DNA of 64,000 nucleotides from Puccinellia tenuiflora (taxonomy: Eukaryota > Streptophyta > Magnoliopsida > Poales > Poaceae). The notes under the pieces are model-generated. The model saw only the letters and a list, made by a program, of their open reading frames with translations. It made no database searches and was not told the origin of the DNA. Shown piece by piece: positions 12,401 through 23,265 of the stretch. The stretch lies in assembly GCA_012064385.1 (NCBI GenBank), contig QRDG01000941.1, positions 776,092-840,091 on the forward strand, written 5' to 3'. Numbering within the stretch: the stretch's first letter is position 1; every line of letters starts with the position of its first letter. Both the position numbers and the translations under genes were made by a program.

Positions 12401-12885
12401 ATGCCTTTATATTTTTAGAGACTAAATAAAACACCTCACTTAATCGTGTCTATATTTCTAGAGATGGATACATTGCCACATTACAATGCTTACACTAATG
12501 TTAGAGGCAAGCTGAATTGTCACATAAAGTGTCTCTATACCTATACATACATTTTCCAACTGTATCTTTAAAGTGCCTCTTGGTGTGTAGATACACAACC
12601 TATTGTCTATATGAAGTGACCTTATGTTACGTATAGACATTTCACTAAATGACTCTACAGTCTAAGAGACACTGCCCCTAGTGACACTTTTGAGACAATG
12701 TGTAAAATGCCTCTACAACTATGTAAGAGCAATATAAGTGTCTCTACGGGACTAAAATAGTGCCTCTACGGGCCAGTTCTCTTGTAGTGCAACTTGCCGA
12801 TATTTTCACGAAGCCACTTGATGAAGCAAGATTCACTTATTTGAAGAATGAGCTAAATATCGTGGATTCAAGGAGTGTGGCTTGA
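9468..12885 (+). pseudogene. pol: Copia RNase H, split by CACTA element
   Basis: Residues from 9468 cover the end of RT (SMIGSLLYL, RPDI) and the RNase H domain (DSDWAGD, STSG, STAEAEYVA, CDNESA, HIEIRHHFIRD). The frame reads into the nested CACTA element after 10058. Removing 10059-12789 and one TSD copy restores the usual domain ending: LADIFTKPL follows TKDQ directly, and the protein ends at TGA 12883-12885. The insertion therefore hit an otherwise intact C-terminus and is younger than the Copia insertion. Confidence 0.9.
10059..12789. mobile_element. Non-autonomous CACTA transposon
   Basis: Ends are CACTACAACAAAACTG at 10059 and, as reverse complement from 12789, CACTACAAGAGAACTG. A 3-bp TSD (caa) sits at 10056-10058 and 12790-12792. 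Both subterminal regions (about 10077-10400 and 12300-12780) carry many short copies of gagacat/gtctctta/gcctcta words, as expected for transposase-binding repeats. No transposase is visible. A GC-rich block (10500-11070) followed by AT-rich, intron-like sequence suggests captured host DNA. Confidence 0.93.
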
Positions 12886-13700
12886 CCATCTTGCATACAC
12901 ACCTATAGTTTCAACTTCTATCTTGGTTTAGGTGTAGGCATGAATTTAGGGGGAGTGTTGTCCTAACTATTGGGCTCTCCCTCCCCCCATGATGCCTATA
13001 TTAATGGTTTCATTTGTCTACTCTATATTCAATTTCATGAATTGTGAGCTTAAATGATGAGTTTTGAGTGAGAACCCAAGATATATCTTCGCGGTGTCTC
13101 ACTCTTCTTACTCATATATGGTGGCCTTGGCCACCGACCTCCTCGGTGAGGAGTTGCATCTTATTTGGTGTTTATTTGGCTTTTCTAGACCTATATGTGT
13201 CACTATGTGTGTGCGATGGAAAAACACTCATGTTTGGCTTTTCGTTGTCACATCTTGCAAACGTGAGTGTAGTACCATACTATGACAGTTTGAGCTCTCA
13301 TCCTAAGCCCCATCTCTTCCCTAAAAGCCATTCCATATCTAAAACTCTAAATTCCCTCTAAAACAAAATATCTAGTTCTGTCTGTCTGGAGCGGAACTAT
13401 CGGCCGGAGTACCGGTACTTCCGGCCGCGCGGAAATTTCAGCGGTTTTCCCGTCTGAAAATCCCGCGCGGGCGGAAGTACCGGCCAGATCGCCGGTACTT
13501 TCGGTGCGGCGGGTTTGAATGACTTAAGGGATCGGGCCAGGGGAGAAGGAACCCTAACTCCTTCTTCTTCCCCCCTGCGCCCCATCTCTTCTCTCTCTCC
13601 TCTCCCAGCCGCCGGCCACCCAAGGGCTTCCGTGCAGCCCCTCCGGTGACCCTCCGTCAGATCTGGTCCGAGGGAAGTGTTCCCCTCGTCATCCTCCTCC
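12886..13700 (+). other. Post-pol spacer with palindromes
   Basis: No gene is seen. A purine tract (aatttagggggagtg) at about 12942 resembles a polypurine tract and may be a second priming site or an ancestral one. At 13395-13510 there are palindromic ccggagtaccggtacttccgg-type words like those in the LTRs. A pyrimidine-rich, leader-like stretch then precedes the ATG at 13701. Confidence 0.6.
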
Positions 13701-15182
13701 ATGGCATCCGGTATTTGTCCTCTCTCACGCTCATTCTAGGCTTCATTAATTTGAATCTAGATGTGATGTTGGACAAGCCCTAGATGCACGATTGCTTAAG
13801 TTCAATCTCGTTTGGAGTATGTTTTGGACCGCTACTAGATGTTGTTAGTTGTCTAGAGTAGGTTTTTCATGTAAATCTTGGAGGAATCTCTAGTACCTAG
13901 TGAAACCCTAGCTCCTCACCACTCTTGGGCTCTTGTGCTTGGGTGTGATGTGGGGTGTCACCGGGGTTTCCCTCGGTACTATTGGTGTTCTCAAGTTTCA
14001 CATGGCCTAACTACTCTTGATAACTACGTTGTTTTATTGTGAATTTATTGTCTTTTCTAGTTCCCTCCCTACCTTTGTGCTTACCTCTCAGGTTGTTCCT
14101 CCTCAGCTTCCGCCCGCAAGAAACAGCGCACGGTTGAAGAGGATATTGAAGAAGAGTCAGAAGTGATGCCGCAAACCAAGTCAACTCGGCAAATCAACCT
14201 TGAGAAGAAGAAAGCTGCAGCCGGCACTAGTGGGACAGCCAAAAAGTCAGTTGTAAGGAAGCCCAAAGTTGTGTCTTTTGCCAAGATGCCCGAAAAAGAG
14301 TATCGTGAGTACCGGGAGAAGAATCCCTATCTTATCCCTCACATGACCTCCCCCAAGTACCAAGCATACTTTGCCGAAGCTTATAGCATGTGTGAAGAGT
14401 TTGGACTGCTCAAGATCATAACACGGCATCAAGACTACAATGAAGATCTGATTTCTCAGTTTTATGCCACTGTCCATGTGGGAAATGAGGACAATGCCAA
14501 GCTGCACTGGATGATCAAGGATGAACATGTGGAGTGTCGGTGGTCGGATTTCTGTGCTTTGTTGGAGTACCCTCGTGTCCACGGCTCAAATGGGTGGACA
14601 GTGCATCATGAAGGCCGAGCTAGTGGAAGGGAGGTCCTCCTTCCCATCACTATGGAAGGTGGTACTCCGGGTCAGTCTGAGGATCTTCTGCCCACCTATG
14701 AGATCATGTTCCGTATCTTCAGGGAGACACTTACACCACGGGTGGGTAACTGGGATCAAGTGCATGGGTATTTGATTGATTTGCTTCTTCAGTGCCACTT
14801 GAGAAAGGGGTCCGGTGAAAAGCTTGATGTGATGAATGTGATATTTGAGGAGATGTGGTTTGCTATCATTGACAAGAGGGTTCCCATCTATGCTCCCTAC
14901 ATCATGAAGCTTATTGTTGGTAAGTGGGCCTATACTCACAATCATGAGCGTCTTGATCATTCGGTGCCGGTGGTTGCCCATCTTGAGAAGAAACTCCGCA
15001 AGAAGAATCACATCCTTCCTAAGGACCGCACTATTTCCAAGGGCACGAAGGCTGCTGCTGCTCCAGTTGAGGAACCGGGATGGTTTCAGAAGGTTAAGCT
15101 CAAGATCCGTGAGTCCTTTTGTTTGATGGATAGTCGCATGTATGAAGCTCACGTACAAGAGAAGAAGAACCGCTCCCGTTAA
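13701..15182 (+). CDS. Sirevirus extra 3' gene, spliced
   Basis: This gene of unknown function lies between pol and the 3' LTR, where many Sireviruses carry an extra (often called envelope-like) gene. I infer exon 1 at 13701-13710, an intron at 13711-14091 (gt...ctctcag) and exon 2 from 14092. The phases join exactly and give a Ser-rich start, then a basic ARKKQR stretch that could be a nuclear signal. About 230 central residues (YREYREKNPYLIPHMTSP onward) look like a folded domain. I see no signal peptide or membrane span, so it does not look like an envelope protein. TAA at 15180-15182 ends the frame, with TAG three bases later. The same frame reopens to 15323 as a very acidic tail, so this copy may be truncated. 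Confidence 0.6.
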
Positions 15183-15323
15183 AAATAGATTATGCGCAAG
15201 CTTGAGATTCCAGTTTTAGATGGCTCTGAGGAAGAAATCACCGACAAGGAGACTTGGCTTGCTCGTGGACGTGTTGCTTGGTCCGATGAAGATGAGGAAG
15301 AGGAGGAGGAGCATGAGGAGTGA
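15183..15323 (+). pseudogene. Acidic tail of the 3' gene, behind stops
   Basis: In frame with 14092-15182 but behind TAA (15180) and TAG (15186). It encodes about 45 residues ending in a run of Asp/Glu (DEDEEEEEEHEE) and TGA at 15321. The shared frame and strong composition suggest it was once the C-terminus of the upstream protein. Confidence 0.5.
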
Positions 15324-15734
15324 TTTCTCTTGGGACGCTTAGTTTCGCTCCTCCCTTTTTGCTGTCTTGACGCCAAAGGGGGAGAAGTGTTAGCATAGTC
15401 TTTAGTGTGCGGGATTTGCATGGGTTGGGACACGAATTTGCCGTTTTCAGATTTGCCTTTCTTATATCGTGTCCCAAAGTTGAACCATTTATGTATTGCA
15501 CTTTAAACTCTATGCATGATGTGAGCATGCAATCGCTTGTGGAACTTATTATCGTTTGCTAGCTATCTATCTCTTGCTATATATTGTTGCTAGCTATCTA
15601 TCTTGTCGATCATATGGTATATATTTGTTTGATATGTGCAAGACTTCCAAAAGGTAGGGGGAGCTCCTTTAGGGGGAGACCGTTGATCTTTTGGAAACCA
15701 ACTCTGCAAATTAGTTGTATTGTCGTCAACACCA

Positions 15735-15747
15735 AAAAGTGGGAGAT
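15735..15747 (+). other. Polypurine tract
   Basis: aaaaagtgggagat lies directly before the 3' LTR and is the expected primer for plus-strand DNA synthesis. Confidence 0.8.
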
Positions 15748-17066
15748 TGAAAGAACATGTGCCACCCCATTGGTTTTGATGTTGACAACAATACAATTAA
15801 GTGCCCTGATGTTGAATCTCAGTTGTGCAGGTATTTCAAAAGAGTCGTCGCGAAAAGATGTGCAAAGAGGTATTTTCAGTGTTTACCGAAAGTACCGGTA
15901 AAGTCACCGGTACTACCGCTGGAAACTTCCGGCGGCACTTCCGGTGGCATTTCCGCTTATGAAAAATTCGCTTCTGGAATGCCCCGGAAGTAGCACCGGA
16001 AGTAGCACCGGTACTTCCGCTAAACCGGAAGTACCGGCGTGCTCAGCGGTACTACCGCTGGCTACTTCCGGAGCCCACTTCCGGAACCAGTGCCGGTGCG
16101 CTCCTGGTATTTTCCGGAAGTAGCACCGGAAGTGAGCCCGGTACTTCCGCCAGACCGGAAGTACCGGCCCTCCCGGCGGTAATTCCGCTCCTGCGGGAAC
16201 TGGACGACGACTGAGGAGGCCGTTGACTGAAGGACCGGAAGTACCGGCCCTCCTGGCGGTACTTCCGGCGATGCGGGAAGAAGTTGCCCCCCAACGGCCA
16301 GAAGATGCCTTCCAACGGCCAGTTTTTGGGAAGGAGTATAAATGCTCCTTCACCTACCTTGGAAAAGATAGCTTGTTCATTTCTCTCACCTCCATTAATG
16401 CCCTAGCAATCTCAAGCTCAAATTTCATAGATCTCTCAATCCCTCCACCCAAACTCGCTGATTCTTGGAGGATTGTAGTAGAAGGCCCCGATCTACATCT
16501 TCACCGAGCAGTTTTCTTTTTCCCCCCTCATTCTCTTGAGGGATCTTGTTTCTAGGGTTAGCTTCGTGTTACCCTAGATTCTTGTGCTCACTTGTTGTTG
16601 TATTCGTGACAGTGTTGTTGATTTGGGAGCCCCCAATTCAGTTGTGGGTGTGTGCCCCAAGAACCGTGTAAGGGCTCCGGATTCCGCCTTGAAGGACTCC
16701 GATAGTGGAAGGTGAACCAAGCCTTTGTGGCGAAGTTCATCGGAGAATAGGGTGAGGCCTTCGTGGCGTTGAGTAGGCCTTTGTGGCGAACTCACACCCC
16801 TCCAACGAGACGTACTCCCTTAACAAGGAGGAACTCGGAAATACACCCTTGTCTCCGCGTGCTTCCCCTTTCGGTTACCTCTTTCTCTTTGTACCCCTTA
16901 CTTGTATCGTTAAGTGCCTAGTTGTTTAGCTTGCTTCTCATATAGGTAATTTCAGCATAGTTGCATATCTAGATAATTTACTTTTATGTTAAGCCTTAAA
17001 TTGAAAAGATTAAAAATTGGTGTAGCACCTATTCACCCCCCTCTAGGTGCCCATACGATCCTTTCA
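15748..17066 (+). repeat. 3' LTR of the Sirevirus-like element
   Basis: Matches 2870-4199 with few differences, such as a shorter poly-C run and scattered substitutions. It starts TGAAAG and keeps the canonical CA end (cctttca). The same palindrome array and TATA box are present. Confidence 0.93.
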
Positions 17067-17071
17067 GCAGT
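17067..17071. repeat. Target-site duplication, right (gcagt)
   Basis: Identical to 2865-2869, so both element borders are intact. Confidence 0.85.
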
Positions 17072-17160
17072 GCCCGTAATTAACCTCGAAAATAAGGATA
17101 ATCTTAAAGTTGGATGACATTTTTTGGAGAAGCAACTCTTGCTTTATTATTAGGTAAAGA

Positions 17161-18138
17161 TAAAGACTTAACCTTTTTTGCATTTCGCAGTCTCAGATAA
17201 GCCAAAATGATTGTCATTTTCTGAGATTTTCAGAACCTCTAAGACTATACCCAAACCGTCTGAACCTGTCAAAACACGCTTTTGCTGGTTGAAAGTTTTT
17301 GGAGGCCAGATTTAGTTGAAAGTTTACCTAAGGGGCATTTAGGACAAATCATACCCTACGTGATATCTTATACGCTGTTGTTTCGTACTCCCAAAAATCT
17401 GTTGCCACCTTGATCGGTGAAGCAAAGGAGCCCTTTCTGTTCCTAAAAAACAGGGGACCTGAGAGAAGTTGTGGACTTGAATTTAGTTGGTTGGTGCGCA
17501 CTTTTCAGGAGCCTTGCCTTTCAGTGCAAATGATTGGTCCACGCCTCCCTAATACTACTGCATACTACAGAGATTACGTACGTGCGTTACTACTACGGAG
17601 TAATTGCCACGTAGTCTACAGACATGTGAACGATGTTTGCGTACAGATATTCGTATATACGACATACATGCCCAGATTTGAGTTAGTTGGGAGTTGCCGC
17701 GTACGGAATCGCGCCCATGACTTGCGCCGCATCTCTTTCGCAAATTCTAAAAAGTGAGCGACCTCGTTTGGACTATTCGCGTGCTCATCCGTTGCTCACA
17801 TACAGCTGGCCTACCCGTATAGATGTCGTTTGACTATTTGCAGAAGTAGCACAAAGTCGTACCTACCACTGCAGGACTGCGTGTATGCATTTTTTATGAA
17901 TTTTGAAACTTTGAAATATTTTTTAGATCAAACCGTTTATCCAAATTAGATTCTGTTTTTACCGTTGGACTAATCACGATGAGATATTCGAAACTAGATC
18001 CCATGTCGATATGTTTTGACGATATTTTTTTGGGATGTAACTTTGAAGGATGTAACTTTCTCGCTAACTATGATGTAACTTTTTTATGGATATAACTTTC
18101 TCTGCTTATTCAGATGTAACTTTTTTGCTATATGTAAC
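17161..18138. other. Gene-less spacer
   Basis: No gene is seen; the open frame at 17410-17757 has no family features. From about 18030 to 18138 the word gatgtaactttt and variants recur five or six times in about 100 bp, a degenerate satellite-like stretch ending exactly at the next LTR. Confidence 0.5.
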
Positions 18139-20058
18139 TGATGGGGTCGCAGCATGGAAAACAAAATTTTCTACGCGGCAAAGCGGAATAAACCCCAAGG
18201 ATCTAGATCAACGAGATGAAGATAGCGAAGATGAGATCCAATCTCTTACCCTCGAAGATCAACAAACGCGTTTTGTCGGTGCAGGGGTTGGCTAGTCGAT
18301 CCCCGCAACTAGACTCGTCTAGTCGCGAGGAGATGTATTATCCTCGAGATCCAATCCGGTGAAGTGCGGCAACGGGCAGCACCTCCGCGGCGTCCACACG
18401 TACAGCTCGATGAAGACGTCGACTCCTTGATCCCGCAAGCGAGACGACGTGGCCTTGATGATCTCAGCAGCACGACGGTAGTGCCGGTGACGATGACGAT
18501 CTCCGCGAGCAGGGCTTCGCCAAGCCAAGCAAGAGGAGAGGGAGAGGACAAGGCGGCGCAGCAGCCCTAGGGCATAGGGGTGGTGCGGCTAGGTGTGGTG
18601 GTGAGGCGGCGGCAGCCCTCCGGGAGAGGAGGGGTGCGGCTAGGGTAGATGGGGAGAGAGGGGGGTGCGGCTATGGGGGGGGGGGGGGTGCGGCTGCCTC
18701 CAAGGTGTGTGGTGCGCCCCCCCTGCCCCTCCTTATATAGGTGGCGGCTAGGGCAAGGGCAGGGCCGGCCGGCCCCCCCCCTTTGTCTTGCCCCCCAAGT
18801 TGGAGTCCAACAAGGACTCCTTCTTGGGCCCCTTTCCTAAAGGGGTGGGAGCCCACCTCCTAGTCCAACTAGGAGTGGGACTCCCCTCCTTGTCATGCCG
18901 CACCAGCCCATGTGGGCTTAGGTGGTGCGCACCACCTAGGTGGTGGCAGCACCCCTTTGCACCATGTGGGCCCCATACAAATTATGGTCCCACTTCTAGA
19001 CCCTTCTAGAACACTCCGGAACCTTCCGGTACCCTTTAAATAATTTCCGGAACTTTTCCGAAACCTCCGGAAACCACTTTCCATATATGAATCTTATTCT
19101 CCGGACTCCTCCGGAACTCCTCGTGATGTCCGGGATCCCATCCGAGACTCCGAATCACCATTCGTTCACTTCATCATTTAATTCATCGCAAAACCTAATT
19201 TCATCGGAACGTTAAGTGTGTGACCCTACGGGTTCGAGAATGCATAGACATGATCATATCAATAATTAATAGCGGGACCAGGATGTCCATATTAATTCCT
19301 ATACACTCAACGAAAACCTTTTCTCGATTGAACCACGATGCCGGAGATTCAATTAATCTCATATACGATTCCCTTTGTCTCACGATATTTTACTTGCCCG
19401 AGATATAATCGTTGACATCCCCATGTCCAGTTTAATCTCGTTACCGGCAAGTTCTCTTTACTCGTCCATAATATAGGATCCCGGTGATTACAACTTAATC
19501 ACATGTCTGCAGACTCTTGATGCTATATTACCGAGAAGGCCTGGAGATATCTTCTCCGTCACAAGGAGGGACAAATTCCACTCTCGATTCATATCACCCA
19601 ACAACCCACCATCGGAGATACCTGAAAGCCACCTTTATAATCACCCAGTTACGAAGTGACGTTTGATGTCCACAAAGTATTCCTCCGGTGAACGGGAGTG
19701 ATATAATCTCATGGTCTAAGGAAACTATATTTGGCATATTAAAAGTGTTGGCAACAAAACTTTTGTGACACGATTAATTGCAACTCTTTATTTGGGTCAT
19801 GTCCATCACACCATTACTCCTAATGATATGACTCCGTTATCAAGTGACTATAACAAGTCCATAGTTAGGAACTCTAACTATCTCTTGATCAACGAACTAG
19901 TCCAGTAGAGGCTCACTAGGGACACCGGGTGTTTATATTCCACACATGTATTATGTTTCCATTTAATACAATTATAGCATGGATAATAAACTATTATCAT
20001 AAACTTGAATATGCTTAATAAACCATTTTATTATTGCCTCTAGGGCATATTCCCAACA
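18139..20058 (-). repeat. 3' LTR of element A
   Basis: About 1.92 kb, starting tgatggggtcgc and ending cattcccaaca-type sequence on the plus strand. It matches 25148-27048 closely. The plus-strand cttatatagg at about 18732 is the TATA region on the minus strand. It is followed by gtctcccacttg, the reverse of the polypurine tract. Confidence 0.9.
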
Positions 20059-20637
20059 GTCTCCCACTTGCACTAGAGTCAATAATCTAGTTTACATTTC
20101 CGCGATCCAACACCCATGAAGTCTCACTCATGAAGTCTCAGTGCTGATCATGTTTGCTTGTGGAAGAGGTTCTGTCCGTGCTCTGTACTTTACAGCTCTT
20201 TATGTCCTTTGCAAAATTTGTAACTGTCACCTAATTTGACATTACTTTATCATCCCATNTCTCTTGATCAACGAACTAGTCCTGTAGAGGCTCACTAGGG
20301 ACTCCGGGTGTTTATATTCCACACATGTATTATGTTTCCATTTAATACAATTATAGCATGGATAATAAACTATTATCATAAACTTTGAATATGCTTAATA
20401 AACCATTTTATTATTGCCTCTAGGGCATATTCCCAACAGTCTCCCACTTGCACTAGAGTCAATAATCTAGTTTACATTTCCCGCGATCCAACACCCATGG
20501 AGTCTCACTCATGAAGTCGCAGTGCTGATCATGTTTGCTTGTGGAAGAGGTTCTGTCCGTGCTCTGTACTTTACAGCTCTTATGTCCTTTGCAAAATTGT
20601 AACTGTCACCTAATTTGACATTACTTTTATCATCATA
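19881..20637. other. Assembly join: duplicated contig ends
   Basis: A single n at 20259 separates two copies of the same sequence of about 378 bp (19881-20258 and 20260-20637), covering the LTR end and start of the interior. They differ by scattered single-base changes and indels. Element A's other LTR matches the second copy better at several sites (agtcctgtag, gggactccgg). This fits two overlapping contig ends placed side by side rather than a biological duplication. Confidence 0.85.
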
Positions 20638-23171
20638 TGATAAACTTCCTATCATCCCATGATAAAACCATTATCATATAATGCATATAATATGTTTGGT
20701 TATAGAGTGAGATAATCATATCCTTTCATGCCATATGTATGATTAGTCAAAAGGACTTTCTCATAACACATGCATCTGGAACTCACTCAATCTTGAAACA
20801 ACTTTCTCAAACCAAAATATTATATCTTATTTCAGTCCTTGAATTAACCATATACTCCTATATGTTGTAGACTTAACAAATCAACAGTGAACCTTGTCAC
20901 TTTGACATTTCCGATCATTGCTTTCGCTGTGCTACTCTGCTATTAAGAGATCTCTAATTTAGTCTGGCTTATGACTTCAACCAAGTCCACCATTTCTAAA
21001 TTTATCTCAATTTCATGAAAAATGACTCCTCGTTCAACATGTTCTTACAATTAAAGAACTTGGGTCACATATCGTCATTATACAAACAACATGGTATTTA
21101 TATGTTGAGATCTATGAACAATTCATATTGAATTCCAACATATCCTCCAACCATCAATTTTGTACTGAGTTCTCTAACTCAATGCTTCACCTATATATCA
21201 CAATGAGATGAACCATTCTTCTCTTGTTTCATTTTGAACTCCTTCAAAAACTTGTATAGGTAAAACACCCTGACTTTAATGTTTATCAAACTTATCTATC
21301 CACCATAGATACATTCATCTACATGAATATTTGACGTTCAAACTAACTTCATAAGTTATGCATTGGTCCATGACAACATTTACAACATTTATGAAATCTC
21401 CATTTCATTCAAACATTATGTTGTAAACTCCCACTCAAATATACCTCATACACATATTAAATTGTGAAAACTCAGTGGCTCCCACTCAGAAATATGTTAT
21501 CTTTATATTTGACCATGATTTAACTAGCTCCCACTCAAACATATGTCACCACATATTTTGATTATGGAAATTAATTTCTGCTCTAACTTAATATATGTCA
21601 CCACATATCTTAATTAGATCTCACTCAGTTTCTTATGCACTTTCTCGACACTTTGGACTCCTCCAAAACTCTTAACTCTTAAGATTCGAGAACTCATATA
21701 CGAAATACCAGCACTTTGCCAGCTCTAAGTTTTATTTATTCCACGCAAACTCTTTTGCCAAAATAAATATGTGAAACATTCTTTTCACAAAATCAAGCAA
21801 CGATTACTTTATGATTTAAACTTAAATTGGAATGACTCTTAGTCACTTTCGTATTTAAAGTTTCTATTTCTTCTTTTGTAGTTTTGTAGGTATGTCTTGT
21901 TTCTCAAACATGACAAGCAAATCATGAATATTATTTTGCAACTTTTGACAAAATTCATATTCTTGAATCCTACTTCTCTTTAGACAAGCTAAACCAAAAT
22001 TCAATGATCACCATCATCAGAACCTTTATGTGTCAAGTTTTAACCAACATAGCACTTTTCATATGTGCCACTTGATACATAAACATGCAAGGTTTAAGCT
22101 TTCTAAACTTTATTCCAACAATTCCTTTTATCCATGAAACCATTTCACGATAAAACCACTAAAAAACATAACACAACCAAACACATTGGTTTGTTCCTTT
22201 TAGTCTCACATTGTGGAATCTCTTATTCATAATCTCATATGAACATTCTACAAAACTTTATTTGCTTTGGTTTTTAATCATCTCATAATTATTGAAACCA
22301 CTATTTTACATAACTCATATGCAAAATGCAAATCATTAAACAGACCCTTTATTTAAAACCAGAGTGTTATCAAAATAAATCTAAATGATACTAATGAAAC
22401 CTTAAAACCAAGAACCCTTTGTTTATGACCACATAATATCAAATACAATGTGATTACAATTCTTTAGGTTTATCAAAACACCTTTTGAATAATCTCTAAA
22501 CATTGTAATTTGTGATAACACTTGTCACAAGTCACCATACTAAACAATAACTCAAATATTTTGTCTCTTTTGATCAAATCGAAAAGACTCAATTATCTTG
22601 TTAACTTAATATCCTTTACTTCCAAAATCTCATCATGACATGGATAAATACTCCTATTTACTCATCCATGATAAAATGATGTCTTTTATTTACTGAAAAA
22701 TACAACCAACACTTGTGTTTATTTTCAGCAACTCATGGCATTTTCAGAAAATGGCATTTTTAATCACACTACTTAGTGATGCGCATCAACATGCTCTTCA
22801 GCACTAATAGTACAATTAAAACAATTCTCATCATTAAGTATTGGATATTTTAGTATGTCTTTATTTTACAAGTGTTTAACTAATTATCGTTTAAATCTAG
22901 CAAAGGACAATAATCTCATAATCGAAACGTGATCTCCAAAAAGGATTACTCATGAAAATAGAACAACCAATTGTCTTTAACATGAATGACCGTCTCACAA
23001 ACCGAGACACACTAATTTAAGATCACACTTAATTCGATTACAAAAACCATTCAAATCCTCTAATTTAAAACGATAAATGTAGAAGTGAAATGACGCCAGC
23101 ATCAACTCCTTGATTGCCATCTTCCCGCGAAATCCACTCAGTCCCTCCATGCACTTCTCAAACGGCAGGCC
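20638..23171 (-). other. AT-rich, pol-less interior of element A
   Basis: About 2.5 kb in which full elements would carry pol. I find no long frame and no DSG, integrase DDE, YVDD or RNase H motif. Words such as gagtgggag and catatgtgg (minus strand) recur several times. The same sequence occurs in element B (54500-55980), so it is a shared part of a non-autonomous lineage. Confidence 0.75.
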
Positions 23172-23265
23172 CTGTTTTCATAAAACAGCACAAGTATCAA
23201 ATACTTAGCTCACCATAAGTGTAAATGGGACATTAAACATTTATAACTAGTATATCAAAATATAC
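23172..23265 (-). other. Intron-like segment in gag of element A
   Basis: On the minus strand GTATATTTTG... to ...GAAAACAG, 94 nt, AT-rich, beginning inside the codon after NAE. Splicing would change the C-terminus to G-P-A-V-stop. A different frame stays open for about 50 codons after the acceptor. The same boundaries exist in element B (53838-53932). Confidence 0.4.

Larger units (their letters stand above)
2870..17066 (+). mobile_element. Sirevirus-like Ty1/Copia retrotransposon
   Basis: A complete element with LTRs at 2870-4199 and 15748-17066, a tRNA-iMet primer site, gag, pol in Copia order (protease, integrase, RT, RNase H), an extra gene beyond pol, a polypurine tract and a 5-bp TSD. 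The long gag with a coiled-coil-like extension, the extra 3' gene and LTRs full of palindromes point to the Sirevirus clade. The LTRs look nearly identical with few substitutions, so insertion was fairly recent. The coding region nevertheless has stops and frameshifts and carries a nested CACTA element, so it is not autonomous now. Confidence 0.9.
1010..17160 (-). mobile_element. Helitron split by a Copia element
   Basis: Read on the minus strand, the 3' end has a hairpin (CCCGT at 1040-1036, ACGGG at 1027-1023) followed by a short spacer and CTAG at 1013-1010, with T as the next base. This matches the grass Helitron 3' rule. The 5' end fits TCTTTACCTAATAATAAAGC (minus of 17141-17160), preceded by A, as expected for A/T insertion. 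About 1.95 kb remains after removing the nested Copia element and one copy of its TSD. No Rep/helicase is visible, so it would be non-autonomous. Pairing these two ends is an inference. Confidence 0.5.

Noticed and set aside
13701..15182. Extra Sirevirus gene as an envelope glycoprotein
   Set aside because: No signal peptide, transmembrane span or cysteine-rich ectodomain is visible, and the start is basic and Ser-rich.
2870..17066. The two 1.3-kb repeats as a segmental duplication
   Set aside because: TG...CA-type ends, primer site, polypurine tract and identical flanking gcagt show that they are LTRs of one element.
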